Source of the DNA: CAZRHH01 sp964599885
GTDB taxonomy: Bacteria; Chloroflexota; Dehalococcoidia; DSTF01; JACRBR01
Direction of reading: 5' to 3'
Assembly (NCBI GenBank): GCA_964599885.1
Contig: CAZRHH010000013.1
Span: forward strand, 1 to 60,128
Length of the DNA stretch: 60,128 nucleotides
The notes under the pieces were generated by a model. The model did not search any database, was not told the origin of the DNA, and was given only the letters and a program-made list of their open reading frames with translations. Made by a program: the position numbers and the translations under genes. This document shows, in pieces, positions 33,847 through 42,400 of the stretch; position 1 is the stretch's first letter; the number at the start of each line of letters is the position of its first letter.

Positions 33847-34842
33847 TTACAGGCCGGCCGCGCGGAGTTCCGCGAACAGCTCGCGCTGACGGTCTGTGAG
33901 TTCGTCTGGCAGTCGCACTCGGACGCGCGCCAGCAGGTCACCGCGGCCCTCTTTGCCGAGGCGCGGCATGCCGAGCCCGCCCAGCCGGATGATGCGGCCG
34001 TTCTGGGTGAGTGGCGGGATCGTGAGCATCACCTTCGAGGTCATCGTCGGCACTTCAGCTTCGCCGCCGAGCGCGGCAATCGTCAGCGGCACGTCGATGT
34101 CTTCGATCAGGTCGTCGCCCCTGCGTTCGAAGCGCGTGTCCGGACGGACGGTGATCACGAGCAGCAGGTCGCCCTTCGTGCCGCCGCCGATGCCGGTTTC
34201 GCCTTCCTTCGCTATACGCACTTTTGAGCCGGTCCGTACGCCGGCCGGAACTTTCACCTCAAGGCGACGCGGACGCTGTACCTGGCCGCCGCCTCCGCAG
34301 GTGTGGCAGACGGCGCCGGCAATCTCGCCGCTGCCGCCGCATGTGATGCACGGCTCGATGCTGCGCAGTTCGAGCGTGCGCGCCGTGCCGTGGAACGCCT
34401 CTTCGAGGGTCACACCGACGGGCTGCTGGATATCGGCGCCGCGCCGGGTGCGTTGGCGGACGCCGGTTGCGCCGCCGCCGCGGCCGAAAAATTGGCTGAA
34501 GACGCTGCCGAGGTCGCCGGCGCCATCGAGGTCGCTGATGTCGAATTGCTGGTAGCCGCCGCCGTTGCCGTACGCAGTGCGCTGCGTGCGGGTGCGCTGC
34601 TGCTCTTCGAGCTGGTCAGCGTATTCCCAGCGGTCGCCGTACTTGTCGTACTTCTTCCGCTTGTCGGTGTCCGACAGCACCTCATAGGCTCCGGTCACTT
34701 CCTTGAAGCGCGCTTCGGAGGCTGTATCTCCAGGGTTGACGTCTGGATGGTGCTTCCGAGCGAGACGACGGTACGCGGCGCGGACCTCCTTGTCGGAGGC
34801 GTCGCGCTTCACACCGAGCACGTCGTAGTAGTTCGTCGCCAT
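33847..34842 (-). CDS. DnaJ/CbpA-type co-chaperone
   Basis: A 331-aa J-protein. The J domain is residues 3-70, with HPD in ARKHHPDVNPGD. A Gly/Phe-rich region (GDLGSVFSQFFGRGGG) follows. A shortened zinc region has only two motifs, CITCGGSGEIAG and CHTCGGGGQV, instead of the four of full DnaJ, and the C-terminal peptide-binding domains complete it. ATG 34842 is chosen because the J domain starts there and a -10 box sits six bases upstream, so the transcript is probably leaderless. It is first in the dnaJ-hspR-clpC operon and would stimulate DnaK. Confidence 0.88.
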   Translation of the reverse strand: MATNYYDVLGVKRDASDKEVRAAYRRLARKHHPDVNPGDTASEARFKEVTGAYEVLSDTDKRKKYDKYGDRWEYADQLEEQQRTRTQRTAYGNGGGYQQFDISDLDGAGDLGSVFSQFFGRGGGATGVRQRTRRGADIQQPVGVTLEEAFHGTARTLELRSIEPCITCGGSGEIAGAVCHTCGGGGQVQRPRRLEVKVPAGVRTGSKVRIAKEGETGIGGGTKGDLLLVITVRPDTRFERRGDDLIEDIDVPLTIAALGGEAEVPTMTSKVMLTIPPLTQNGRIIRLGGLGMPRLGKEGRGDLLARVRVRLPDELTDRQRELFAELRAAGL

Positions 34843-34848
34843 GCGGGT

Positions 34849-34878
34849 AGTATAGCGAAATCGCTCTTCACCACGCAA
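34849..34878 (-). promoter_or_regulatory. promoter of the dnaJ-hspR-clpC operon
   Basis: On the minus strand TTGCGT (34873-34878) and TATACT (34849-34854) are 18 bp apart. The ATG at 34842 is at the expected start site of transcription, which implies a leaderless mRNA. The HAIR site lies directly upstream of the -35. Confidence 0.6.
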
Positions 34879-34883
34879 TAACA

Positions 34884-34902
34884 TTGAGCGTAACAGACTC
34901 AA
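34884..34902. promoter_or_regulatory. HAIR operator (HspR binding site)
   Basis: TTGAGC-N7-ACTCAA differs from the HAIR core TTGAGT-N7-ACTCAA at one base. It sits between dnaJ and the divergent metallopeptidase gene, just upstream of the dnaJ -35, and is the expected target of the HspR encoded in the operon. Confidence 0.8.
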
Positions 34903-35035
34903 CTATATTGCCAGCTCATGTGGGGCGCATCGCAATCCATGTTCGGGTCTCCGCGCATGAATCGCAATGTGGCTGTAACCCCCTGCCCCTTTGCGGGTAG
35001 CGGCTCTACGGCGAGCGATTGTTCACTCTACGATT

Positions 35036-35935
35036 ATGAAGATTTCCCTCCCCGGCAGGCGCAGCCCGAACCTCCGTGATCAGAGGGGGCGATCGTCTGG
35101 CGGCGCTCGAGGGATGGGTTTGCCAATCGGCGCCGGAGGCGGGTTGTCGGGGCTGCTCATCCTGGTGGCCGTGATCGTGCTGCAAACGTGCATGTCTGGT
35201 GGCGGCGGCGGTGGAGGCACGGGCGTTGATTCGCCGTTCGATCAGTTTCCCGGCGCGGTGCCGCGGGAAGGCGGAGCGCCTCCCGTTGGTTCGGCAGACG
35301 AAGAAGCACTGGTCGACTTCGTGTCGTTCGTGCTGGATGACGTCCAGGCGCTGTGGGTTGAGCAGTTCGAGACCGCCGGTATGACCTACGAGCCGGCGCA
35401 ATTGGTCCTGTTCACGGATGCGACGAATTCCGGCTGCGGTTCTGCATCCGCGGCAACCGGGCCGTTCTACTGTCCGCTGGATCAGACGGCGTATCTCGAT
35501 CTCGGCTTCTTTCGCGAGTTGCAGGCGCGGTTCGGGGCGCCTGGTGACTTCGCGCAGGCGTACGTCATTGCACATGAGATCGCGCATCACGTGCAGAATC
35601 AGACCGGCGTCTCGACGGAAGTGCGGCAACGGTCGAGCGAGGATCCGGATATCGCGAACGAGCTTTCGGTGCGGCAGGAACTGCAGGCGGACTGCCTGGC
35701 CGGCGTCTGGGGATTCTCCACCGAGGAACGCGGCATCCTCGAGGCGGGGGACCTTGAGGAAGGGCTGACCGCGGCGGCAGCGATCGGCGACGATCGCATC
35801 CAGGTTCAATCTGGGGGGCGGGTCGATCCGGAGACGTGGACGCACGGATCGTCGGAGCAGCGCGTCGAGTGGTTCCGCCGCGGTTTCGACGAGGGCAACG
35901 CCGGGGCATGCGACACGTTTAGCGGCGACATCTAG
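35036..35935 (+). CDS. neutral zinc metallopeptidase (YpfJ family)
   Basis: A 299-aa membrane-anchored protein of the putative neutral zinc metallopeptidase family. The N-terminus is basic and Gly-rich, followed by one hydrophobic helix (GLLILVAVIVLQTC) and a Gly-rich linker. The catalytic motif HEIAHHVQNQTG is intact, with the downstream RQELQADCLAGVWG carrying the third zinc ligand. TNSGCGSASAATGPFYCPLDQTAYLDLGFF is a family signature. The substrate is unknown. It is divergent from the heat-shock operon, so the HAIR site could also affect it. ATG 35036 is preferred over 34991. Confidence 0.88.
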   Translation: MKISLPGRRSPNLRDQRGRSSGGARGMGLPIGAGGGLSGLLILVAVIVLQTCMSGGGGGGGTGVDSPFDQFPGAVPREGGAPPVGSADEEALVDFVSFVLDDVQALWVEQFETAGMTYEPAQLVLFTDATNSGCGSASAATGPFYCPLDQTAYLDLGFFRELQARFGAPGDFAQAYVIAHEIAHHVQNQTGVSTEVRQRSSEDPDIANELSVRQELQADCLAGVWGFSTEERGILEAGDLEEGLTAAAAIGDDRIQVQSGGRVDPETWTHGSSEQRVEWFRRGFDEGNAGACDTFSGDI

Positions 35936-36076
35936 GCTCGGGTTTTGTCCCACAGATGGCGCCGATGGGATGGATGGGACGGGCGGCCCAGCGCAGCGGC
36001 GCCGACGCGCGAGCCGGCCGAACTGCGTTTCATGGGTTAGCGCATCGCTGTAGCGCCGGCGGAGTACACTAGCGCG

Positions 36077-36781
36077 ATGGATCACAACGGCAACCTTGGT
36101 GAGAGCGCACGCCGCAACTACGCATTCGCGTTTGCGGCGGTGTCAGCCGCGGGCGCGCTGCTCGTGCTGGTGGCGTTGCTGCGGCTCGACAGTGCGGCGA
36201 GCGCCGGGGCATCGCAGCCGGCGAACGACGATCTTGCCGACGCGATGACGATCGAGCTGACGGCCAGCAAGGAAGAAGCGGCATCGACCGAGGGTGCGAC
36301 GCTGGAGGCGGGCGAGACCGCTTCGTGCGCTGAGGATATTGGTGCGACGGTGTGGTACCGCTTCGTGGCCGACGCCAGTGGCACGATGGTGATCCGCAAC
36401 GAGGGCACCCAGTTCGCGACGGCGCTTGCCGTGTATCCGGTAGGCGACGTGATTCTGACGTTTGCTGCGCTGGACAGCGTCGCGTGCGCGGCCGGCGACA
36501 ACGCGCGCGTCGAATTCTCGATCGATCAGGGCCAGACCTATTACGTGCAAGCCGGTGGCGCGGACGGCGCAACGGGCGAACTGCGGTTGCAGTTCGAGTG
36601 CGAGGGTTGCTCGATGAGAACCCCTCCGACGCCGCATTTTCCCGACGGCACCGTTACACCGCAGACGGGCGGCGGTGGCAACACACCGCAGCCTGGCGAG
36701 AGTGCGAACACACCGCAAGGGAGTGGGAGCCCCCAAAGCGGCGTGACGCTGCCCGATACCGGTAGCGGTGGCTTCCGGTAA
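36077..36781 (+). CDS. surface protein with PPC-like domain and terminal LPDTG
   Basis: A 234-aa exported protein. A signal-type helix (YAFAFAAVSAAGALLVLVALL) is followed by PANDDLADAMTIELTASK, which opens a bacterial pre-peptidase C-terminal (PPC)-like beta domain up to about residue 175, including TVWYRFVADASGTMVIRN. A Thr/Pro/Gly linker with TPQ repeats ends in LPDTGSGGFR. The LPxTG motif is present but the hydrophobic helix and basic tail that normally follow are missing; the stop comes after five residues. It converges with the flippase gene 8 bp away. Confidence 0.75.
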   Translation: MDHNGNLGESARRNYAFAFAAVSAAGALLVLVALLRLDSAASAGASQPANDDLADAMTIELTASKEEAASTEGATLEAGETASCAEDIGATVWYRFVADASGTMVIRNEGTQFATALAVYPVGDVILTFAALDSVACAAGDNARVEFSIDQGQTYYVQAGGADGATGELRLQFECEGCSMRTPPTPHFPDGTVTPQTGGGGNTPQPGESANTPQGSGSPQSGVTLPDTGSGGFR

Positions 36782-36789
36782 ACGCACGC

Positions 36790-37830
36790 TCATAATGGTG
36801 CGCGCGCCGGCTGCTGCGGCTCTGCGGCGCTTGGATCAGGATCTCGCTTGCCGAACGAAAAGACATCGCCCGGGCCGAGGCCGAGCGCCCACATGGCGAT
36901 GAATCCCGCAATCGTGATCCACGCGATGTTGAAGATGTGCGACGCGATGGCGAAGCCGCCGGCGAGGCCGGCGCCCACGCCGAGCGCCTTCACCAACTCG
37001 GTCACCGCCACCTCGTACGCTCCGATGTTGGACGGCACGATGGGAACAGCGCTGACCACGTTCGCGCCGACCATGATGAGCATCCACGCGGGCATGGATA
37101 GCGTGATGCCGAACGCCTTGCCGAACAGCGCGAACATGCCGACCTCCAGTAGCCAGATGGCGAACGAGAGCGCGATCGTCTGCACGCCTAGCCGAGCGTC
37201 CTTGAATACCGCGAGTCCATCGATGAAGTGCGGGACGCCTTCTTCTACGGCGTGACGCAGGCGATCGGGCAGTGCAGGCATGATGCCGCGCTGGGTCCAG
37301 CCTTCCGAGAGCTTGACGTGCGAAAGCGGCACGACGGCGAGCAGCCCGCCGGCGAGCGCGCCGAGCAGGCCCCAGAAGATCTCGGTTGGAAAATTCTCAA
37401 TGTCGATCAGCGCCAGACCGATCAGACCGAGACCGGCGAAGGCGATGCCATCGAGCAACGATTCCGTCGCGAAGACGGTGGCGGCGGTGCGGGCGCGGCT
37501 GACGTCGTAGCGCTGTGCGGGCACCTGCACACGGATGAGATCGCCGATGCGCGCCGGGACGACATTATTCGCCAGATTCGACACGAGCAGGATGCCGAAC
37601 AGTGGCATCAGCGGGAGCTGGGCGAACTTCGACATCATCAGGCGCCAGCGCTGCGCCACCAGGAGCTTGGCAATACCGAACAGCGCGAGCGCCGGGACGA
37701 CGTACGCATAGTCGGCATCGCGGAGCGCGCGCGCTGCTGCTTCGAGGTCGATCCGCCAGACGAGGAATCCAAGCAGGGCGACGCTGATGACGACGCGGAG
37801 GATGAGGCGGGGTTCAAGGAGGCGTGACAT
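36790..37830 (-). CDS. flippase-like membrane protein (LPG synthase TM / UPF0104 family)
   Basis: A 346-aa integral membrane protein with eight or so helices. It has the family blocks LVAQRWRLMM, LLVSNLANNVVPARIGDLIRV, TESLLDGIAFAGLGL and VPSNIGAYEVAVTELVKALG. Relatives include the membrane part of lysylphosphatidylglycerol synthase and lipid-linked glycan flippases. The soluble synthase domain is absent. A role in moving or modifying envelope lipids is likely. ATG 37830 fits the first helix; the open frame runs to 37977 without support. Confidence 0.82.
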   Translation of the reverse strand: MSRLLEPRLILRVVISVALLGFLVWRIDLEAAARALRDADYAYVVPALALFGIAKLLVAQRWRLMMSKFAQLPLMPLFGILLVSNLANNVVPARIGDLIRVQVPAQRYDVSRARTAATVFATESLLDGIAFAGLGLIGLALIDIENFPTEIFWGLLGALAGGLLAVVPLSHVKLSEGWTQRGIMPALPDRLRHAVEEGVPHFIDGLAVFKDARLGVQTIALSFAIWLLEVGMFALFGKAFGITLSMPAWMLIMVGANVVSAVPIVPSNIGAYEVAVTELVKALGVGAGLAGGFAIASHIFNIAWITIAGFIAMWALGLGPGDVFSFGKRDPDPSAAEPQQPARAPL

Positions 37831-37969
37831 CGTGTGCGCGGCCCTCGTGCCAACGGTACCATGAGTTGGAAGCTGGATGCTCGACGTGGAGTCTTGCCGG
37901 CGCGACGGCTGGCCCACGGGTCGCGGCTCTCCTGGCGTCACGAGGTCCGTGTGACGATCGGACGCCAGC

Positions 37970-37997
37970 TTGCGCATAGTGGATCATAGGCTATAAC
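37970..37997 (+). promoter_or_regulatory. putative promoter of the LeuA-like gene
   Basis: TTGCGC (37970-37975) and TATAAC (37992-37997) are 16 bp apart. AAGGAG (38036-38041) then precedes ATG 38046. The interval separates this gene from the divergent flippase gene. Confidence 0.45.
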
Positions 37998-38045
37998 AAT
38001 GACAACTATAGAGAGCGCGCCGCATAGGTGAATCTAAGGAGCAGT

Positions 38046-39413
38046 ATGCCCATGGTCGTGAGCACGAAGGTGAACGCCGAGCGGGTGTACTACAACTACG
38101 AAGGCAAGCTGCCGCCGGTGACGCTCGAAGCAGCGCCGGTAACGCCGCCATCGATGCAGGATGATCTGCCGAAGCTGATCACTGACACGACGCTCCGCGA
38201 TGGCGCGCAGGACAGCAGGTTCGCGATCTTCCCGCCGGCCACGCGCCTCGCGTACTACGACCTGCTGCACCGCCTCGACAACGGCACGGGCACGATCTAC
38301 GCGGTCGAGGCGTTCATCTATCAGAAGCGCGACGTCTGGACGCTCGAAAAGCTGCTCGAACGCGGGTACGAGTGGCCGCGCGTGACGACATGGACGCGCG
38401 CGACGCCGAAAGACATCAAGCTGCTCGTCGAGGTGTCGCAGGGTCGGGTGAAGGAGACGGGCATGCTGGCCTCCGCCTCCGACCATCACATCTTCGACAA
38501 GCTGAACTACGCCTCCAAAGAAGAGGCGATCGAGAAGTACCTGCAGCCGATCCGCACGGCGCTGGAGAACAACATCGTGCCGCGGGTGCATCTCGAAGAC
38601 TGTACGCGCGCGGACATTTTCGGCTGGGTGATCCCGTTCATCCAGCGGGTGATGGACGAGAGCAACGGCATCGCGAAGTTCCGCATCTGCGACACGATCG
38701 GGTGGGGCAGCCCGGACCCGTACGCGGCGCTGCCGTGGGGCGTGCCGCGCTTGTTCACGACGCTGCGGCAGGAAACGGGCGCGGAACTTGAGTTCCACGG
38801 CCACAACGATTTCGGCCTGGCGACGGCGAACTCGATCGCCGCGTGGCGGTACGGCGCGAAGAAGGTGAACGTCGCGTTCGCCGGACTGGGCGAGCGCACG
38901 GGCAACACATCGCTCGAGCAGATGGTGGCGGCGCTCGTCCGCCACTATGGCGAACCCGGCTTCGATCTCGGTGCGCTGGAGGAGATGCGGCAGCTCGTGG
39001 ACGGCGATGTCATCGAGCTGAACGACCGGCTGCCGCTCATCGGTGAAGTGTTCACTACGACGGCGGGGATCCATCAGGCGGGTGTGGGACGCCAGGAAGC
39101 GGCGCGGGGCGGGCTGATCTATCTGCCGTTCGCGGCGTCGTTGTTTGGCCGCGACGAGGTTGAGCTGAGCCGGGTCGGCTCGCTCTCCGGCTCCGAGGGC
39201 ATCATCTCGGTGCTGAACCGCGAGCTGGAGCGGACGGGGAGCGAGACGCGTGTGAAGGAGACGAGCCGCGTCGTCAAGCAGATCTATGATCGCATCCAGG
39301 ACGAGTACAACGGGCAGTACGATGAGCAGCACGACCACTGGGTGAACGCGCGGCGCTCGTTCTTCACGTCAGAGGACATCATCGCGCTTGCACGTGAGTT
39401 TGGCGCACTTTAG
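38046..39413 (+). CDS. LeuA/HMGL-like acyl-transfer enzyme (isopropylmalate/homocitrate synthase family)
   Basis: A 455-aa HMGL-like TIM-barrel enzyme. Asp47-TTLRD starts the catalytic block, with DTTLRDGAQ. HLEDCTRADIFG, FRICDTIGWGSPDPY and His251-Gly-His253-Asn-Asp255 supply the metal ligands. VNVAFAGLGERTGNTSLEQMV is the glycine loop. Members condense or cleave 2-oxo acids with acyl-CoA. The first ~40 residues and the C-terminal ~90 are unlike LeuA proper, and there is no leucine-binding domain, so the substrate is open (citramalate, homocitrate, Re-citrate or lyase chemistry). AAGGAG supports ATG 38046. Confidence 0.8.
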   Translation: MPMVVSTKVNAERVYYNYEGKLPPVTLEAAPVTPPSMQDDLPKLITDTTLRDGAQDSRFAIFPPATRLAYYDLLHRLDNGTGTIYAVEAFIYQKRDVWTLEKLLERGYEWPRVTTWTRATPKDIKLLVEVSQGRVKETGMLASASDHHIFDKLNYASKEEAIEKYLQPIRTALENNIVPRVHLEDCTRADIFGWVIPFIQRVMDESNGIAKFRICDTIGWGSPDPYAALPWGVPRLFTTLRQETGAELEFHGHNDFGLATANSIAAWRYGAKKVNVAFAGLGERTGNTSLEQMVAALVRHYGEPGFDLGALEEMRQLVDGDVIELNDRLPLIGEVFTTTAGIHQAGVGRQEAARGGLIYLPFAASLFGRDEVELSRVGSLSGSEGIISVLNRELERTGSETRVKETSRVVKQIYDRIQDEYNGQYDEQHDHWVNARRSFFTSEDIIALAREFGAL

Positions 39414-39432
39414 GGCAGCTAGCGTTGGGCAG

Positions 39433-42400
39433 CTAGAGCGCCCCGGCGCGCGCGCCATTGCGAATCGCACGCACGGCCGTCGACTCGAGAAATCCTGTGC
39501 GCAGTTCTTCATCGGGCAGGCGCGACGCGATGATGTTGATGGTGTCGAGCGAATCAGCGTAGGAGGCGCGGGCGTCGTGATCCCGTCCCTGAGATGTGCG
39601 GAGCTCCGCCAGCGATGCGAGCGCCTTCCACAACTGTGGCAGCACGCCGTACACGCGCGCTTGCGCGACGGCTGCGTTCAGGTCTGCCTCCGCCGCATCG
39701 ATACGCCCGAGGCGGTGGTGCAAGACCCCACGGCGCCACGCGAGCATCGGTATCGCGCGGACGCCGGCTTCGGCGGTGTGCTTTCCGGTGGCGCCGAGCA
39801 TATTCAGGACCGAGATGGCGCTATCGAAGTCGCCCTGCGCCTCGAGCACGCTCGCCTGCGCGAGCCACAACGTGCGCTGGCCGATCGAGATCGACGGCAG
39901 GTCGGGTGTGAGCCGGCGGCGAAGCAGTTCGCGTGCGCGCTCTATGTCCCCCTGATCAGCGCACATTATGGCGTGGACGCCGGCGATGTTGCACTGCCAG
40001 AACAATGACCCGACTTCTTCCGCGAGTGCGAGTGCGCGTTCGCATGTGTCGGCCGCGCGTTCGTACGCCGCGATGTCCTTGTATACACAGGCGATCGCGT
40101 ACCATGCTCCGGTTTGCCACTGCTGGTGGCCTATTTCAACGGCGATCCGCATAGCATGTTCCGCGTGATATAGCGCGTCGCCTGCCTCTCCCGTGGCAAT
40201 GAGTCCCATGCTGTACTGCATATGCGCGTACGATTCGCCGGCGCGCCAGCCGATCTCGCGTGCAATCTGTAGCGCCTCGCCGAGCACCCTGGCGGAGTAG
40301 TCGTGTTCCATGAGTACGGGCACGAGTGTTGCGCTCTCGTTGCTTGGACCCAGAAATCCATTCGAGGCGAGGATGCCAGCAAGGGCCTGACGATCACCGA
40401 GTTCACGATAGAGCTGCTCTGCGGCGGAGCCGGCCTTCATGGCCGCCGGCATGTCACCGGCCATGCCGTTTGCCATTTGCAGGAAATCGAGTGATTCGGC
40501 GATGCCGCGGCGGTCTTCGAGCTTCTGAAAGATGGAGAGCGCCTCATCGTGGTGCTGCAGCGCCTCGAGGGGATGATCGGTATTGAGGCGCCAGTTGCCG
40601 AGGCGGTTGAGGCTGCGCGCGATGAGCACCTCGTCGTCGATGCTCCGCGCGATATCGTGTGCGCGCTGGAAATGCTCGCCGGTCTGGCTGTAGTCGCGGC
40701 CTGCCCAGAGCATGCCGAGGTCGGCGTGCCCCTGCCATTCGCCGGCTGGATCATTCAGACGCTGGGCGAGTGCGAGCGCGGCCTCGTAATCCGCGAGCGC
40801 CGCGTCGAATTCCCCGATCGCCTCATAGGAGACGCCGCGGGCACGGTGAAGCGGCGCCTCGGGCTGATCGAGGCGCCGCGAGGCCTCGATTGCGCGCGTA
40901 AGGTGTTCTATGGCCGCGCGCGGTGCGTACAGGCTCTGTGCGCGGGCACCGACGAGCTTGGCGTAGTGCAGCGCCTTCTCCCACATCTCTCCCTGGTTGT
41001 AGTGGTGGGCGAGCGCCTCGTAGTGTTCGCCGATCCGGTCGGCATAGAGTTCCTCGATCGCTGCGGCGACGGTGCGATGCATCGCCTTCCGGCGTTCGGC
41101 GAGCAGCGTCGACAGGGCGACCTCCTGCGTGAGTGCGTGTTTGAACATGTAGGCGAGTTCAGGAAAGTACGACTTCTCGTAGATCAACTCGAGCGACTTA
41201 AGTTCCTGGAGCAGCTTCTCGACGTCAACGCCGTCGCTGGATACCTGTTGGAGCAGGCGAAGCGGAAACTCACGCCCGATGACCGAGCCAAGCTGGACGA
41301 CGTCTCTCGCCGGACGGTCGAGACGGTCGAGACGGCTGAGGATCACTTCCTGAATCGTGTCAGGGATGCGGATGGAGTCGACGGACTGCGCCAGCGTGTA
41401 TGTTCCGTTCGTTCGGCGCAGGATGCCGCCCTCGATGAGCGAGCGGCTCACCTCCTCGATGTAGAACGGGTTGCCTTCCGCTTTTTCGACGATCATCTGC
41501 TCGAGTTGCGGTGGAATGCCCGCTGCCTGCAACACGCCCGCGACCATAGAGGTGCTTGCTTGTGGCGGCAGATTGCGCAGCGCAAGGTGGCTGAAATAGG
41601 TTCGCTCGCCGAGTGCGTGCGCGTACCCGGGGCGATACGTGACGATGAGCAGTACGGCGCACGAGGCTGCCGCATCGCAGAGCGCGGCGAGCGCGGTTTC
41701 GGACTGCTCATCGGCCCAGTGCAGGTCCTCGATGACGATGACCATCGGCTGGCGTCTGCTCTCCTGCGTGACGAGGACGCGCAATGCCTCCAGGAGACGT
41801 GCGTGGCGCTCGGCCGGGTCGGCCGCGTCGTCGTCGCCGTCGGGCTCCATGTTCAGCAGGCGCTTGAGATGGGGCGCCGACGCGGCGGCCTCCCCCCAGG
41901 CGAACGCGTGCCCTTCGATGCGCTTCCCGATTCTGTGAGCATCGTCGCTGTCTTCGACGTTGAAGACGCTCTTGACGACGTCGATCAGCGGCAGGTAGGG
42001 GTAGTTCTGGCCCCAAGAGATGCACCTGCCCTCGTGCCACGCTACTTGCTCGCCGAGCGCACGGCGAAACTCGAGCAGCAGGCGTGACTTGCCCATACCC
42101 GCCTCGCCGGTGACGAAGACGACTTGCCCTTCGCCAAGCCGTGCTTGCTCGAACGTCGCACGCAGCACGCCGAGTTGCTCGTCGCGGCCGACGTACGGCG
42201 TCAGCCCGCGCGCGGCAGAGGCATCGAGCCGTGTGCGCGCGGGGAGTTCTCGCACGACCTCGAACGCCTGCACGGGCTGCGCCTTGCCTTTCAGATCGAG
42301 CGCACCGAGATCGCGAAGTTCGAAGTACTCGGCGATCACGCGCTCGGTGTTCTCGCTGATGCAGACGGTGCGCGGCGCGGCGGCCTGTTCCATGCGCGCC

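Noticed and set aside
36790..37977. Longer start for the flippase-like gene
   Set aside because: Residues before Met at 37830 are non-conserved and derive from a purine-rich repeat.
40549..42087. 512-aa plus-strand ORF
   Set aside because: Antisense to the cyclase-AAA-TPR gene, whose motifs are clear.
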